Part shown: positions 47,210 to 55,663 of the stretch, in pieces
Layout of the letters: each line of letters starts with the position of its first letter
Numbering within the stretch: the first letter of the stretch is position 1
Virus record (IMG/VR): IMGVR_UViG_3300044535_000389
Coordinates: 39,630 to 103,629 of that record
Direction: 5' to 3' (one strand)
DNA from: a virus
Length of the DNA stretch: 64,000 bases
The notes under the pieces: generated by a model
The model's input: only the letters and a program-made list of their open reading frames with translations
Database searches by the model: none
Told to the model about the DNA's origin: nothing
Translations under genes and position numbers: made by a program

Positions 47210-48687
47210 AGCTTTATTCTCACTAATTTGTAGTTGAAACCTTCTTCATTATATATCTTAATTCTTTCCACCATATGGGAAAGGGTATAGTTCTTTCGGC
47301 TCTTCCATGTTAGGTCATCACCGATATCAAATAGTCTGCACATTGTCTTGTCGGTACCCTTTCGTAGTCCTCTACCAATCGATTGTAAATTTCGGATACG
47401 CGATTTGGAAGGTGATGCAAAGATGACGTTGTGTAGATTTCTTATATTTATACCCGTTGAAAACGTGCCATAGGACGCTATGATAATGGCATCTTTTTCT
47501 TTTTCTGTGATATCTCTAATGGCTTCTCGCTGTTGCGTATCCGTTCCACCATGGACAAAGAAAACTTGGCGAGTATCTCCAACCTTATTGTTGATTAGGT
47601 CATACAAAACTTGGCCATGCTTTTCAACAAACTGAAATAGAACAAGTGTATTACCCTTTTGAGTGGTAGCAAGGTTTTTAATCACGTTGTTGCGCTTGGG
47701 GTGTGTAACCAGCCAGTCCATTTCTTCTTGATATGTGTAGGTCTTTAGAGCCTTCTTTTCCTCGTCTGTGTAGTCCAGAAGAATACAGTGAATGTCAAGA
47801 TCGGCTACTGAGCCTTGGTCCATCAGTTCCTTAGTAGAGATGACTTTCTTTACCTTACCGAACAGACCCTCAAGAATAAGTTTATGAGTCTTCATTCCAT
47901 CTAATGTGCCGGTGGTACCGATACGATACTTTGTGTTGACGCACTTATCAAAGATTGATGTCAATGACTTTGCTTTAAACAAGTGGGCTTCATCGCCATA
48001 GATTACATCAAATTCATCAAAGAATTTTTTAGGTAACTTGTAGATAGACTGCCAAGTGGAGATAACAATAGAGGCTTCGTTTGACTTTTCATGGCCAGCG
48101 TAAATCTTGGCGCAGTTCTGAGATACGTACCACTCGGTGTGTGATGCATAGTCTTGAAAGTCTTTATACATTTGTTCTACCAGTGAAGTGGTGGGAACAA
48201 TGATAAGTTGTTTGCGACCGAACTGTTGATGGTATCTCATTAGTAGATAGATGATTAGAGACTTACCAGATGCGGTAGGCGATAGTAGCAATGTGCGACC
48301 GATACGTATAGCGTATTTAACGGCTTCTAACTGGTAGTCTCTTGTCTCAATTGGCTTATCTTGGCTATGTAAGTTCAAAGATTCCGCGAACTTCTGCACA
48401 TCCTCCATAGTAACTGGATCACCGATACGCTCCATGTCAACGTCTACGCTGTAGTCTAGACGCTCGGCAAACTCTCTGAGGTATGGCAGAAGGCCAACAT
48501 AAAGTTCTTTTGTCCAGATATTAAACAGTCTGGCTTTACCGTCCCATAGTTTGGCGCGATACGTTGGCATGAAACGTGCGCCCGGGACTTCAAAAGTGAA
48601 GTAATCATTTATTTCTTGTGCAATACCTGGGTCACAATCGACCTTTAGGTGCACCTCATTTTTCTTGGAAACTTTTAGATCACTCAC
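47206..48687 (-). CDS. uvsW: RNA-DNA/DNA helicase (T4 UvsW)
   Basis: A 493-aa SF2 helicase that dismantles R-loops and branched DNA, switching replication from origin to recombination mode. The N-terminal DNA-binding domain (FTFEVPGARFMPTYRAKLWDG) is characteristic. Helicase motifs: Q motif RDYQLEAV, Walker A LSPTASGKSLI, motif II YGDEAHLF, TGTLDG, and motif VI QSIGRGLRKG. T4 UvsW is 503 aa. The first codons overlap uvsY by 4 bases. Confidence 0.95.
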   Translation of the reverse strand: MSDLKVSKKNEVHLKVDCDPGIAQEINDYFTFEVPGARFMPTYRAKLWDGKARLFNIWTKELYVGLLPYLREFAERLDYSVDVDMERIGDPVTMEDVQKFAESLNLHSQDKPIETRDYQLEAVKYAIRIGRTLLLSPTASGKSLIIYLLMRYHQQFGRKQLIIVPTTSLVEQMYKDFQDYASHTEWYVSQNCAKIYAGHEKSNEASIVISTWQSIYKLPKKFFDEFDVIYGDEAHLFKAKSLTSIFDKCVNTKYRIGTTGTLDGMKTHKLILEGLFGKVKKVISTKELMDQGSVADLDIHCILLDYTDEEKKALKTYTYQEEMDWLVTHPKRNNVIKNLATTQKGNTLVLFQFVEKHGQVLYDLINNKVGDTRQVFFVHGGTDTQQREAIRDITEKEKDAIIIASYGTFSTGINIRNLHNVIFASPSKSRIRNLQSIGRGLRKGTDKTMCRLFDIGDDLTWKSRKNYTLSHMVERIKIYNEEGFNYKLVRIKL

Positions 48688-49124
48688 ATCAATCCGTTTG
48701 TAAATTTAGTCCACTCAATGGCATTCTTAATGTCCCATGTTCTACTATTTAGTGAGCGTATAATTTGCTCCAACTGATAGAGCAGGGCTTTAACATATTC
48801 TACTTTATCCATAGCACGAATGATATCCTCATCGCAATTGATACGATCTTCCATATCATGCTTCAATGGCTTTAGGCCTTGATACTGGTTCCAACCCTTA
48901 TCTTGTAGTTCATCTAGGGTCATTTCACCGCGAAAGTATTTACCTTTATCGCGCCGTAGACGATAGTAATCTGCTTCTGCTTTTCGCAGTTGCAGTTTAG
49001 TATTTGAAAGAATATTCAAATACTTTGCATGTAATTCTGGCGTTTTAGTGGATTCTCTACCTAGATTTAGCTCATCTATTTTAGAATCGCCTGTCCACAT
49101 TTCTTGGACTTCTGATAATTTCAT
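48684..49124 (-). CDS. uvsY: Recombination mediator (T4 UvsY)
   Basis: A 146-aa mediator that loads UvsX onto gp32-coated ssDNA. Conserved features: MKLSEVQEMWTGDSKIDELN and the C-terminal ALLYQLEQIIRSLNSRTWDI helix with IEWTKFTNG. Length is close to T4 UvsY (137 aa). Gene order uvsY-uvsW matches T4 relatives. Confidence 0.94.
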   Translation of the reverse strand: MKLSEVQEMWTGDSKIDELNLGRESTKTPELHAKYLNILSNTKLQLRKAEADYYRLRRDKGKYFRGEMTLDELQDKGWNQYQGLKPLKHDMEDRINCDEDIIRAMDKVEYVKALLYQLEQIIRSLNSRTWDIKNAIEWTKFTNGLM

Positions 49125-49140
49125 AATATAACCTCAATAG

Positions 49141-49677
49141 TTATTGAATAAACTTATACATCGTATATTTAAAAGTGACCTGTGCTGTTAGATACTGGAC
49201 ATTACCATCACTGATATCAAATTCCAGTCCCTGTAAACTTGTTGGATAACAATCAATGAATTTAATTTCCATGGCTTTATTTAGATCGGAATCTAGAACG
49301 ATTAATGTACCATCAGAATAATCACCAGAGCTACTAAATCCTTTTTCAGTTCCGCCCCTGGCTTGTTTGAATTCTTTATACTGGTTACGCTCTTCTGGAA
49401 AGCCTAGACCAATTAGCCAATCGTGTAACTCAATATAGTTTTGGAAGTTTTCTTGAACGATAAACTTTATGGTCAATTCATCATACGTAAGATTGGTACC
49501 AGGAACAGTGAAGTCTACCAATGGATTGGCAACATATGCATTACCGATTGATAATGCAGGAATCATAGCAGACTGACAAAAGAAAGATACATTAGGAAGC
49601 GTGTCAATATTAAACTGAAAACCATTTGGCCTCAGATAATTTAAAGTATCCGGTGTATCTAAAATTCGTCTTGACAT
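49141..49677 (-). CDS. Tail-tube-like virion structural protein
   Basis: A 178-aa beta-rich protein. NYLRPNGFQFNIDTLPNVSF, then FFCQSAMIPALSI, PGTNLTYDELTIKFIVQENF and TSLQGLEFDISD fit the gp19/tube-like fold ('IPG' loop, LTYDxLxIxFIVDE) and a protein conserved next to uvsY in marine T4-like phages. It is distinct from the tail tube gp19 at 55664-56176, so it may be a baseplate-tube initiator or an accessory tube protein. It has its own late promoter 17 bases upstream. Confidence 0.75.
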   Translation of the reverse strand: MSRRILDTPDTLNYLRPNGFQFNIDTLPNVSFFCQSAMIPALSIGNAYVANPLVDFTVPGTNLTYDELTIKFIVQENFQNYIELHDWLIGLGFPEERNQYKEFKQARGGTEKGFSSSGDYSDGTLIVLDSDLNKAMEIKFIDCYPTSLQGLEFDISDGNVQYLTAQVTFKYTMYKFIQ

Positions 49678-49693
49678 ATCTTTCTCCGTCTAT

Positions 49694-49701
49694 TATTTAT
49701 A
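49694..49701 (-). promoter_or_regulatory. Late promoter TATAAATA
   Basis: An exact minus-strand TATAAATA, 17 bases before the tube-like gene and immediately after the gp23 terminator. It restarts late transcription behind the major capsid gene. Confidence 0.78.
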
Positions 49702-49704
49702 ACG

Positions 49705-49733
49705 AAAAAGGGGAGAGCATTTCTGCTCCCCCC
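49705..49733 (-). terminator. Intrinsic terminator after gp23
   Basis: Minus strand: 10-bp GC-rich stem GGGGGGAGCA/TGCTCTCCCC (one G-U) closed by a GAAA tetraloop and followed by TTTTT. A second hairpin, CCTTCC/GGAAGG (49747-49765), lies between it and the gp23 stop. Confidence 0.9.
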
Positions 49734-49771
49734 AGTTTTTTGCAACCCTTCCTCTAATGGGAAGGTATCGA

Positions 49772-51064
49772 TTACATAAGGTTAGTAACCTTAACGCGAC
49801 GATAGTATTGGTTACGGTTGGCAGTGAATGTATCACCGTCAGTTGTGCCGTTCGACTGTGTTACGTATGGGTTAGCAATCATGCCGTAACGTGTCTTGAA
49901 GCCAATCTTTGGCTGGAAGCTGTTAGGGTCGATAGCACGAACCATTTGTAGTGGAACGTATGGGCAATAGAAGAGACCAGCATCATATGCTGTAGCGCCC
50001 TTATAACCAACAACGTAGAACTGGCTAGCAGCGCCTGTGTTAGCTGAGTAAGGGTCGATGTAAACCTTCTTACCACCGATTGTACCAACAAAGGTGTTAC
50101 CTGTGTCGTCCGACTCAAGAGTTGGCGAACCTTGTAGGGCGCGACCAGTGTCAAGAACACCAGCCATAGCTAGAGCAGCCGCAACATCTGACGAACAGAT
50201 GATGAAGTTACCCTTACCACGACGGGTATCTTGTGCGATTACGTTAGCGTCACGTTCGATGTTGAACAGAAGACCCTTGAAACGCTCAACGCTCCAACGA
50301 CCGTTCGAGTCAACGTCAAGGTCGAAAGTACCAGCTGTTGCTGTTGAAGCAGCACCGGTCTTAGCAACCTTGTAGATTGTGCGAACAACTTCACGGTTGA
50401 TTTCGTTCAGAATTTCTTGCGAAAGAATGTTCGAAAGTTCTGATTCAGCATCAAGACCGTGAATAGCCTTAAGATCCTGTGCCAGTTCAACTGTGTATTC
50501 TGCCTTTAGAGCGCGTGTCTTAGCAGTAACAGTTGTCTTTTCGATGCTGAATGCCATTTCGCCGAAATCGCCGTCACCTTCGCCGCCAGCGCCTAGACGT
50601 TCTGCCGCAGAAGTAGCCAAGCCAGTACCTGTGGTGTAGCTACCGTCAACTGGGTTCGAACCAGCGTGAGTACCAGTACCAGAGAAGTCTGTATCGGCTT
50701 CGTTGAAGAGAGCTTCTGTGCCGTCTTGTGTGCTGTAGTTTGACTTCATAGCGAAGATCAAGCCAGTTGGGCCAGTCATCGGCTGAACGCCAGCTACGTC
50801 ATAAGCCATTAGGTTAGGAAGAGCGCGACGAACGAGCGAGATGAGAATTGGGTCATAACGGTCGATGTTTGCTGCACCCGAACCAGCAATGTTATTTGCT
50901 GGAGCGTCTTCGAAAAGTGCAGACTTTTCTTCGCGTAGGGCCTTTTCTTGGTTTTCAAGAACGACGGCTGTAACTGCGCGACGGTAGTTGTCCTTAATCT
51001 CGCCGAGACCGCCGTGATTTAGAACAGGTTCCCACTTCTTCTGTAGTTGTTCTGAAAGAAACAT
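49772..51064 (-). CDS. gp23: Major capsid protein (T4 gp23)
   Basis: A 430-aa HK97-fold capsomer. Recognisable: IDRYDPILISLVRRALPNLM, AYDVAGVQPMTGPTGLIFAM, and the C-terminal GLFYCPYVPLQMVRAIDPNS and KTRYGMIANPY. The N-terminal about 52 residues form the propeptide; SALFE|DAPANN fits the prohead-protease site (E52 then D). Slightly shorter than T4 gp23 (521 aa), as in marine relatives. Bracketed by a late promoter upstream and a strong terminator downstream, indicating a high-output single-gene transcript. Confidence 0.97.
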   Translation of the reverse strand: MFLSEQLQKKWEPVLNHGGLGEIKDNYRRAVTAVVLENQEKALREEKSALFEDAPANNIAGSGAANIDRYDPILISLVRRALPNLMAYDVAGVQPMTGPTGLIFAMKSNYSTQDGTEALFNEADTDFSGTGTHAGSNPVDGSYTTGTGLATSAAERLGAGGEGDGDFGEMAFSIEKTTVTAKTRALKAEYTVELAQDLKAIHGLDAESELSNILSQEILNEINREVVRTIYKVAKTGAASTATAGTFDLDVDSNGRWSVERFKGLLFNIERDANVIAQDTRRGKGNFIICSSDVAAALAMAGVLDTGRALQGSPTLESDDTGNTFVGTIGGKKVYIDPYSANTGAASQFYVVGYKGATAYDAGLFYCPYVPLQMVRAIDPNSFQPKIGFKTRYGMIANPYVTQSNGTTDGDTFTANRNQYYRRVKVTNLM

Positions 51065-51094
51065 TTAGTTTTCTCCTTGTGTGTCAATATCTTT

Positions 51095-51102
51095 TATTTA
51101 TA
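51095..51102 (-). promoter_or_regulatory. Late promoter TATAAATA
   Basis: An exact minus-strand match 31 bases before the gp23 ATG; the leader holds AAGGAG. Confidence 0.8.
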
Positions 51103-51107
51103 AAAAA

Positions 51108-52268
51108 TTACTTTTGAGCAGCAATCTTATCCAGTGCTTGGACATACTTACTGACTGTCGATTCGTCTAAGACTTCCACGCCTTCATCTTCTAGTTTGTC
51201 TTCCACGATAGTAGTTGACTTAGAAGCAGGGAAATAATTTTCCTTGATGACGTTTAGCTTTTCTTCAAAGATGTCTGCGTTCTCGAATTCTACATCAGCT
51301 ACCAACGACTTAAACTTTTCAGCATCGGTCTTTGCAAGGTCCTCAGAAACAACGGCGAAAACGCCTTGCTTCAAAAGAGCTACATTGTTATTGTGCAGTT
51401 CTACATTTGCAGAAATTTGTTCGTCCAACTTAGCAGATACTTCTTCTAGTTGGGCTTGCATTTCACCAAGCACATCATATTTCTCTTCGGGAACATCAAT
51501 GTAATGTTCTGCGAACAGGTTCTTCATGCTGTTGATGAATGATTCCGCGATGTCGGTGCGAAGACCATTTTCAACAGCAAGTGCGTTGTCTTCAACCCAC
51601 TTTTCAATTACATAACCAAGATAAGAATCGACCTTCTCGGTCAAGTCGGCCTTGAACTCTTCCATCAATTCAGCCGCTTCAGAGATTAGACTTTCTTCGA
51701 TTTGCTGAACTTGATTGGATACACGGGCAGTTACCATTGCTTCAAAGAGCGACGATGCTTTGCCACGGAATTCTTCTGATAGGTCTTCGTTACCATCAAA
51801 GAGAGTAGCGAGATCAGTAGTGAAATCTTCTTCGATCATTTCGCCATCTTCCTCTGTTTCTTCTTGATGAACATTACCTCTTGACGATGCCATGTTTACA
51901 ACCGAAGTTGGGTCACTATGGGTCGTGAAGTTAGGTGCTGCACCGGCGCCGCCCTGAGAAAGTGTAGCCTGATTGCTGGAAACTGGAGCAGCTTCCTTAG
52001 CACCTGGATTATCAGTTTCTTCATCACGCTCACTGGAAATAGTAGCATCTTGTGAATCGCCTTGGCGAGGTTGAGTTTGATCGCCTGCAACCTTAGCTGG
52101 GATGGATGTATCCTTACCACCGGCAGCGCCTAGTTTGCCAGCAGCAGGTGCGTCTTCGGAAGAACCCTGTTTAGGGTTAGTTGCATCACCTGCAACCTTC
52201 TCATCTAGAACTTCCTCGGATAGTTGCTTCTTAGTTAGCAACTCTCTGATTTTGTTTTCTACACTCAT
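51108..52268 (-). CDS. gp22: Prohead core scaffold (T4 gp22)
   Basis: A 386-aa acidic, helical scaffolding protein lying between gp21 and gp23 as in T4. The N-terminal 100 residues are low complexity and contain a repeated unit KVAGDATNPKQGSSEDA / KVAGDQTQPRQGDSQDA (about residues 24-40 and 58-74). The rest is a charged coiled-coil core (LISEAAELMEEFKADLTEKV and on) ending EVLDESTVSKYVQALDKIAA, which matches the gp22 C-terminal signature. Longer than T4 gp22 (269 aa) because of the repeated N terminus. Degraded by gp21 during maturation. Confidence 0.92.
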   Translation of the reverse strand: MSVENKIRELLTKKQLSEEVLDEKVAGDATNPKQGSSEDAPAAGKLGAAGGKDTSIPAKVAGDQTQPRQGDSQDATISSERDEETDNPGAKEAAPVSSNQATLSQGGAGAAPNFTTHSDPTSVVNMASSRGNVHQEETEEDGEMIEEDFTTDLATLFDGNEDLSEEFRGKASSLFEAMVTARVSNQVQQIEESLISEAAELMEEFKADLTEKVDSYLGYVIEKWVEDNALAVENGLRTDIAESFINSMKNLFAEHYIDVPEEKYDVLGEMQAQLEEVSAKLDEQISANVELHNNNVALLKQGVFAVVSEDLAKTDAEKFKSLVADVEFENADIFEEKLNVIKENYFPASKSTTIVEDKLEDEGVEVLDESTVSKYVQALDKIAAQK

Positions 52269-52297
52269 TTGCGTCTCCTAAATGGATTTTTATATTC

Positions 52298-52305
52298 TAT
52301 TTATA
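52298..52305 (-). promoter_or_regulatory. Late promoter TATAAATA
   Basis: An exact minus-strand match 30 bases before the gp22 ATG, overlapping the gap after gp21. Confidence 0.78.
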
Positions 52306-52311
52306 AAAATA

Positions 52312-52968
52312 TTACTTTGAAGAAAGATGACGCAAGAAACGTTCAAAGATTTGGATCTTTGCTTCTTCAAGTTGTTTCTTACTTGCTTTCTTAATATACT
52401 TCTTAGACATATCGCAATGCTGTTCGGTCCAAACACCATTCACAACTAGCCATTCTTTATTTTCCATGATACCACGAACAAAGGCATCTGGTGCTGAAGG
52501 GTCAGCTACGATATCAGCCGCTGTTGCTAGATGAAAATCATCTTGCACAACTTGAACGCCGTCTCTGTTTTCCTTCAAAGTACCGAGGCCTCTTGACGAA
52601 ACGCCAAGTTGACCGCCAGACTCAATTAGACCACGAGCGATATTGCCCATTGGTGTTTCTGTTAGTTTCGCTTTACCAATCCAGTTATCACCATCTTGGC
52701 GAAGTTCTGTAATGATATGCGATACTCTATCTAGATTGATTGATGGACCATCTGGATGTCCCAATTCACCAAAGGCTCTATTGTTCTCAACTGCTTCCTT
52801 CATGTAACGATTGATTTCTTTACCCATGATGTCTCCTGGGTACATACGGCCGTTACGATTTTTAATGTTGGACTGCAGGAAAACACCCTCGATATAGAGA
52901 GTCTTTTTACCTTCTTTTTCTTCTGTGATATAACGAACTTGTTCGTTGACTTCGGTAATAAGTTTCAT
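52312..52968 (-). CDS. gp21: Prohead maturation protease (T4 gp21)
   Basis: A 218-aa herpesvirus-assemblin-fold serine protease. Catalytic motifs: FGELGHPDGPSINLDRVSH (His) and LGVSSRGLGTL (Ser), with VFLQSNIKNRNGRMYP near the N terminus, all as in T4 gp21. It cleaves after [IL]xE in capsid and internal proteins. Length matches T4 gp21 (212 aa). The stop and start are tightly spaced with the upstream small structural gene (1-base overlap). Confidence 0.95.
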   Translation of the reverse strand: MKLITEVNEQVRYITEEKEGKKTLYIEGVFLQSNIKNRNGRMYPGDIMGKEINRYMKEAVENNRAFGELGHPDGPSINLDRVSHIITELRQDGDNWIGKAKLTETPMGNIARGLIESGGQLGVSSRGLGTLKENRDGVQVVQDDFHLATAADIVADPSAPDAFVRGIMENKEWLVVNGVWTEQHCDMSKKYIKKASKKQLEEAKIQIFERFLRHLSSK

Positions 52969-53345
52969 TAGCCTAGGTCTCCTTGATCTTGATGTTGTTG
53001 TGGACCATAACCGGAAACCTTAGCAAGTTCTAGGACTACTGCACCTGAGCCAGAAGAAAAGTCAACTACAATATCTGAGCCATTTTCTTCGTTGTCTGAC
53101 CAGCCCAAGAATTCCATCTTGCCTGTACCAGAAAGATAATATAGAACTTCACTGTCTCTAGTAACCGTAGCGGTATCTCCATCTGACATTCCCCAATGAA
53201 TGGTACGAATGTTTACTTTAGGTGAAGACTGTGTTTCAGATGTCTTCTTTAGGTCGGTAGCAAGGGCAATAGTGGCAGACCCAGTCCCGCGCACTTTCAC
53301 CACGCCATGAACTTGTGTTAGTTTTAGAATTGCTTTAGTCGCCAT
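52968..53345 (-). CDS. Small virion structural protein (125 aa)
   Basis: A beta-rich protein: ILKLTQVHGVVKVRGTGSAT, KVNIRTIHWGMSDGDTATVT, LYYLSGTGKMEFLGW and VVLELAKVSGYG. It resembles small virion proteins encoded between gp20 and gp21 in marine T4-like phages (pattern 'ATIxLxxDLxK..E....PKVNIxxIHW'). Possibly a head or core component; exact role unknown. Its stop overlaps the gp21 ATG by 1 base. Confidence 0.75.
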   Translation of the reverse strand: MATKAILKLTQVHGVVKVRGTGSATIALATDLKKTSETQSSPKVNIRTIHWGMSDGDTATVTRDSEVLYYLSGTGKMEFLGWSDNEENGSDIVVDFSSGSGAVVLELAKVSGYGPQQHQDQGDLG

Positions 53346-53361
53346 TTACTATTCCCTTTAA

Positions 53362-53835
53362 TTATTTCTTCTTACCGCGAAGAAGTTTAAAATCGTGTCC
53401 GTCAACTTTACCATTCTTATTGGCGTCAATCTTATGCTGATCGCCCTTTAGTTCTTCGTCAGTCTGTTCTACTTCTTCGTTGGCTTTCTTAGCCCTCTCA
53501 ATTGTTTTGAGCGCACGCATAGAACCCATCATGTCTTTGTTCATCTTGGCAAAAGACTGTGGTTTCTTTAACGAGCTGGATTTACCATCTGCACTAGTAT
53601 TATAATCTCTTTCGTGCTTTCCTTTTAGGTAACGATTCGCCATATCGGAAGAGATTTCATCGATTGTTTCGACTTCTTCGTTCGACAACTTGGCAGCAAT
53701 AGCCATCTGACGGCGCTTCTCGTCGCTCTTACCCTTGAATTGAGGAGCATCGGAGTCCTTGAAGTCTTTGATAACATCACCCATCTTGGCTTTCGCCATG
53801 TTGATGCGCTCTTGAAGTTGTTTATAGGTCTTCAT
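53362..53835 (-). CDS. Prohead core-type protein with dockerin-like Ca loop
   Basis: A 157-aa basic protein between gp20 and gp21, the place of T4 gp67/gp68. It starts MKTYKQLQERINMAKAKMGD; then DAPQFKGKSDEKRRQMAIAA, a motif recurrent in marine T4-like internal proteins, NEEVETIDEISSDMANRYLK (an [IL]xE-rich block shared with the 18102-19430 protein) and a C-terminal calcium-loop-like DANKNGKVDGHDFKLLRG. Probably processed by gp21 and part of the prohead core (inference). Overlaps the acidic protein gene by 14 bases. Confidence 0.75.
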   Translation of the reverse strand: MKTYKQLQERINMAKAKMGDVIKDFKDSDAPQFKGKSDEKRRQMAIAAKLSNEEVETIDEISSDMANRYLKGKHERDYNTSADGKSSSLKKPQSFAKMNKDMMGSMRALKTIERAKKANEEVEQTDEELKGDQHKIDANKNGKVDGHDFKLLRGKKK

Positions 53836-54079
53836 CGGTGTCCTCTATTTCTTCTAAATCGCCATGGTCATTTTCGTCGGTTACTTCGTAGTGATCGAAA
53901 TCTTCGACATCATTATCTTCTGGCGTATCGTTATAAATTCCAGCTGCCATATCTTGTCGCATTTGATCTAATTGTTCGCCTGCTTTAAGGTCCATAATAT
54001 CATTAAAAACTTGTTCGGCATCTGCAAAGGTGCCGCTTTCAATGTTATTTATTAAGTCACTAATGTTACTGTTGTCCAT
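53822..54079 (-). CDS. Acidic prohead core protein (gp67/PIP-like)
   Basis: An 85-aa protein beginning MDNSNISDLINNIESGTFAD; the first half (DLINNIESGTFADAEQVFND and KAGEQLDQMRQDMAAGIYND) matches the short helical core of T4 gp67-type prohead proteins, and the second half is strongly acidic (EDFDHYEVTDENDHGDLEEI). I start at ATG 54079 with AAGGA 7 bases upstream; the gene overlaps the gp20 end by 14 bases. Expected to fill the prohead core and be cut by gp21. Confidence 0.8.
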   Translation of the reverse strand: MDNSNISDLINNIESGTFADAEQVFNDIMDLKAGEQLDQMRQDMAAGIYNDTPEDNDVEDFDHYEVTDENDHGDLEEIEDTDEDL

Positions 54080-55640
54080 CATCTTGTCCTTGGTTTTGCT
54101 GTTGATCCGCTGCTGGCGGTTCACCCTCTAGTGAAGAAAAATCGGGCGGCGAAACTTCAGGAGGACTTGCATCATTTTGCTTCTTAATCTCACCAATTTC
54201 GTCGTCCGACAATTTAAGAATTTTATCTTGAACATACTCTCTACTATACATTGTGCCGATAAACGGTGCAACACCTTGAAGAATTTCAACTCTAGACTGT
54301 AGAATTTGTTGTTCTTTGGATTCTGTATAGAAAGCATCGGTTGCAAAAACATACTTGATATCATATCTCATCTTTTCCCAATCGGCTTCGGTAATGATAC
54401 CTTTGAGAATAAGTTGGGTCTTTAGTAGATCATCAAATAGAAGTGTGAAACGACGGCGCAGTTTAGAAATAAACTTTGTAAACTTCCATTCGTCTCTATT
54501 GATTTCAGCAGCACGACCAAAGTTAAGGCCAGTTTGCTGTTCAAGTCTTGACATCGGAACGTTCAACGCTTGATATAGTTTGCGCTGAAAGTATTCGATG
54601 TCTCCCATTTCGCCTAAACCCTGACCACCTGGTAGAGTTTCAATCTGTGTTCCTCTGCCACCTTCGCGGCGAGGCAACCAGAAATCTTCAAGCATTGACA
54701 TAAACTTTTTATCATCACGGATTTCGCCAGTCTGAGAATCGTAAACAACCTTGTTACGATACTGGTTCATGATACCCTTGAGATACTGTTCGGCTTTAAT
54801 CTTTGGAAGATTGCCAACATCAACGTAGAATACACGGCGCTCTGGCGCTCTCGTGATACGATAGATGACTGCGGCATTTTCCATCATACGCAACTGATTT
54901 GCTGGGCGAATAGCCTTATGCAAATAAGAAAGCGGCATATTTCTGTCCATGTCCTTCAAGCCAGAAGGAACAAAGCAGATAGAATCTTTTTCGATGCGCA
55001 TGGTGGCACCGGCGGTAGCAGAGATTGAGGCAGCTGGCGTAAAAGTTTTGTTTGGAACTAGGCCGCGTTCATTGTATATAAAATATTCTTTAATCTCTTT
55101 AATGAACTCTACGCCTGTTTTTGTATCCTTTTCTTTTAGGATCTCTCTCATCTTCTTAATTTTTCTTGGGTCAATATAGCGAATGTCTGCTAGACCCTTC
55201 TTTAGATTTGCAGTATCAACAACTTTATGGAAGAACAATCTTCCGTCAATGTACCAATGTCTAAAGTAATCTTGCGCTCTTAGATTGAAGTCCAACATGT
55301 TAAGTAGCAGTTGAAATTCATCTTGCACCATTTTTTTAATATTCTTTGACAATTCTACTTCGTCAAGATCAATTTTTACTGGAACTTCATCGTCAAGATT
55401 TGCAATTGAATCGTTTACGATATCATCAATAGCAGTATCGATATCTGCCATCATAGAAATTTCACGATACTTACGAATTAATTCTATTTCATTATTTGCG
55501 GTGCCATCGATATCGATGTATGTGCCATAGTAGCCACCGGCTCTGATAGTTTCTACACCACCATCGTCCGTTGGCGCCACAAACGATTTCTCAGTTTGTG
55601 ACGCCGTAGACTTTTCAATTTTATAACCAAATATCTGCAT
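54066..55640 (-). CDS. gp20: Portal vertex protein (T4 gp20)
   Basis: A 524-aa portal, the dodecameric DNA gate and assembly initiator. Signature blocks: YYGTYIDIDGTANNEIELIR, IDDIVNDSIANLDD, WYIDGRLFFHKVVD, IRYIDPRKIKKMR, ERRVFYVDVGNLPK, KAEQYLKGIMNQYRNKVVYD, MLEDFWLPRREGGRGT and EQQTGLNFGRAAEINRDEWK, all hallmarks of gp20. Length equals T4 gp20 (524 aa). The Gln-rich C terminus (QQNQGQDDGQQ) overlaps the next gene. Confidence 0.97.
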   Translation of the reverse strand: MQIFGYKIEKSTASQTEKSFVAPTDDGGVETIRAGGYYGTYIDIDGTANNEIELIRKYREISMMADIDTAIDDIVNDSIANLDDEVPVKIDLDEVELSKNIKKMVQDEFQLLLNMLDFNLRAQDYFRHWYIDGRLFFHKVVDTANLKKGLADIRYIDPRKIKKMREILKEKDTKTGVEFIKEIKEYFIYNERGLVPNKTFTPAASISATAGATMRIEKDSICFVPSGLKDMDRNMPLSYLHKAIRPANQLRMMENAAVIYRITRAPERRVFYVDVGNLPKIKAEQYLKGIMNQYRNKVVYDSQTGEIRDDKKFMSMLEDFWLPRREGGRGTQIETLPGGQGLGEMGDIEYFQRKLYQALNVPMSRLEQQTGLNFGRAAEINRDEWKFTKFISKLRRRFTLLFDDLLKTQLILKGIITEADWEKMRYDIKYVFATDAFYTESKEQQILQSRVEILQGVAPFIGTMYSREYVQDKILKLSDDEIGEIKKQNDASPPEVSPPDFSSLEGEPPAADQQQNQGQDDGQQ

Positions 55641-55663
55641 TAAATTATCCTAGTTGGATGGAA

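Noticed and set aside
47445-47452. TATAAATA on the minus strand within uvsW
   Set aside because: Internal to a conserved coding region and more than 200 bases from the next start; treated as chance.
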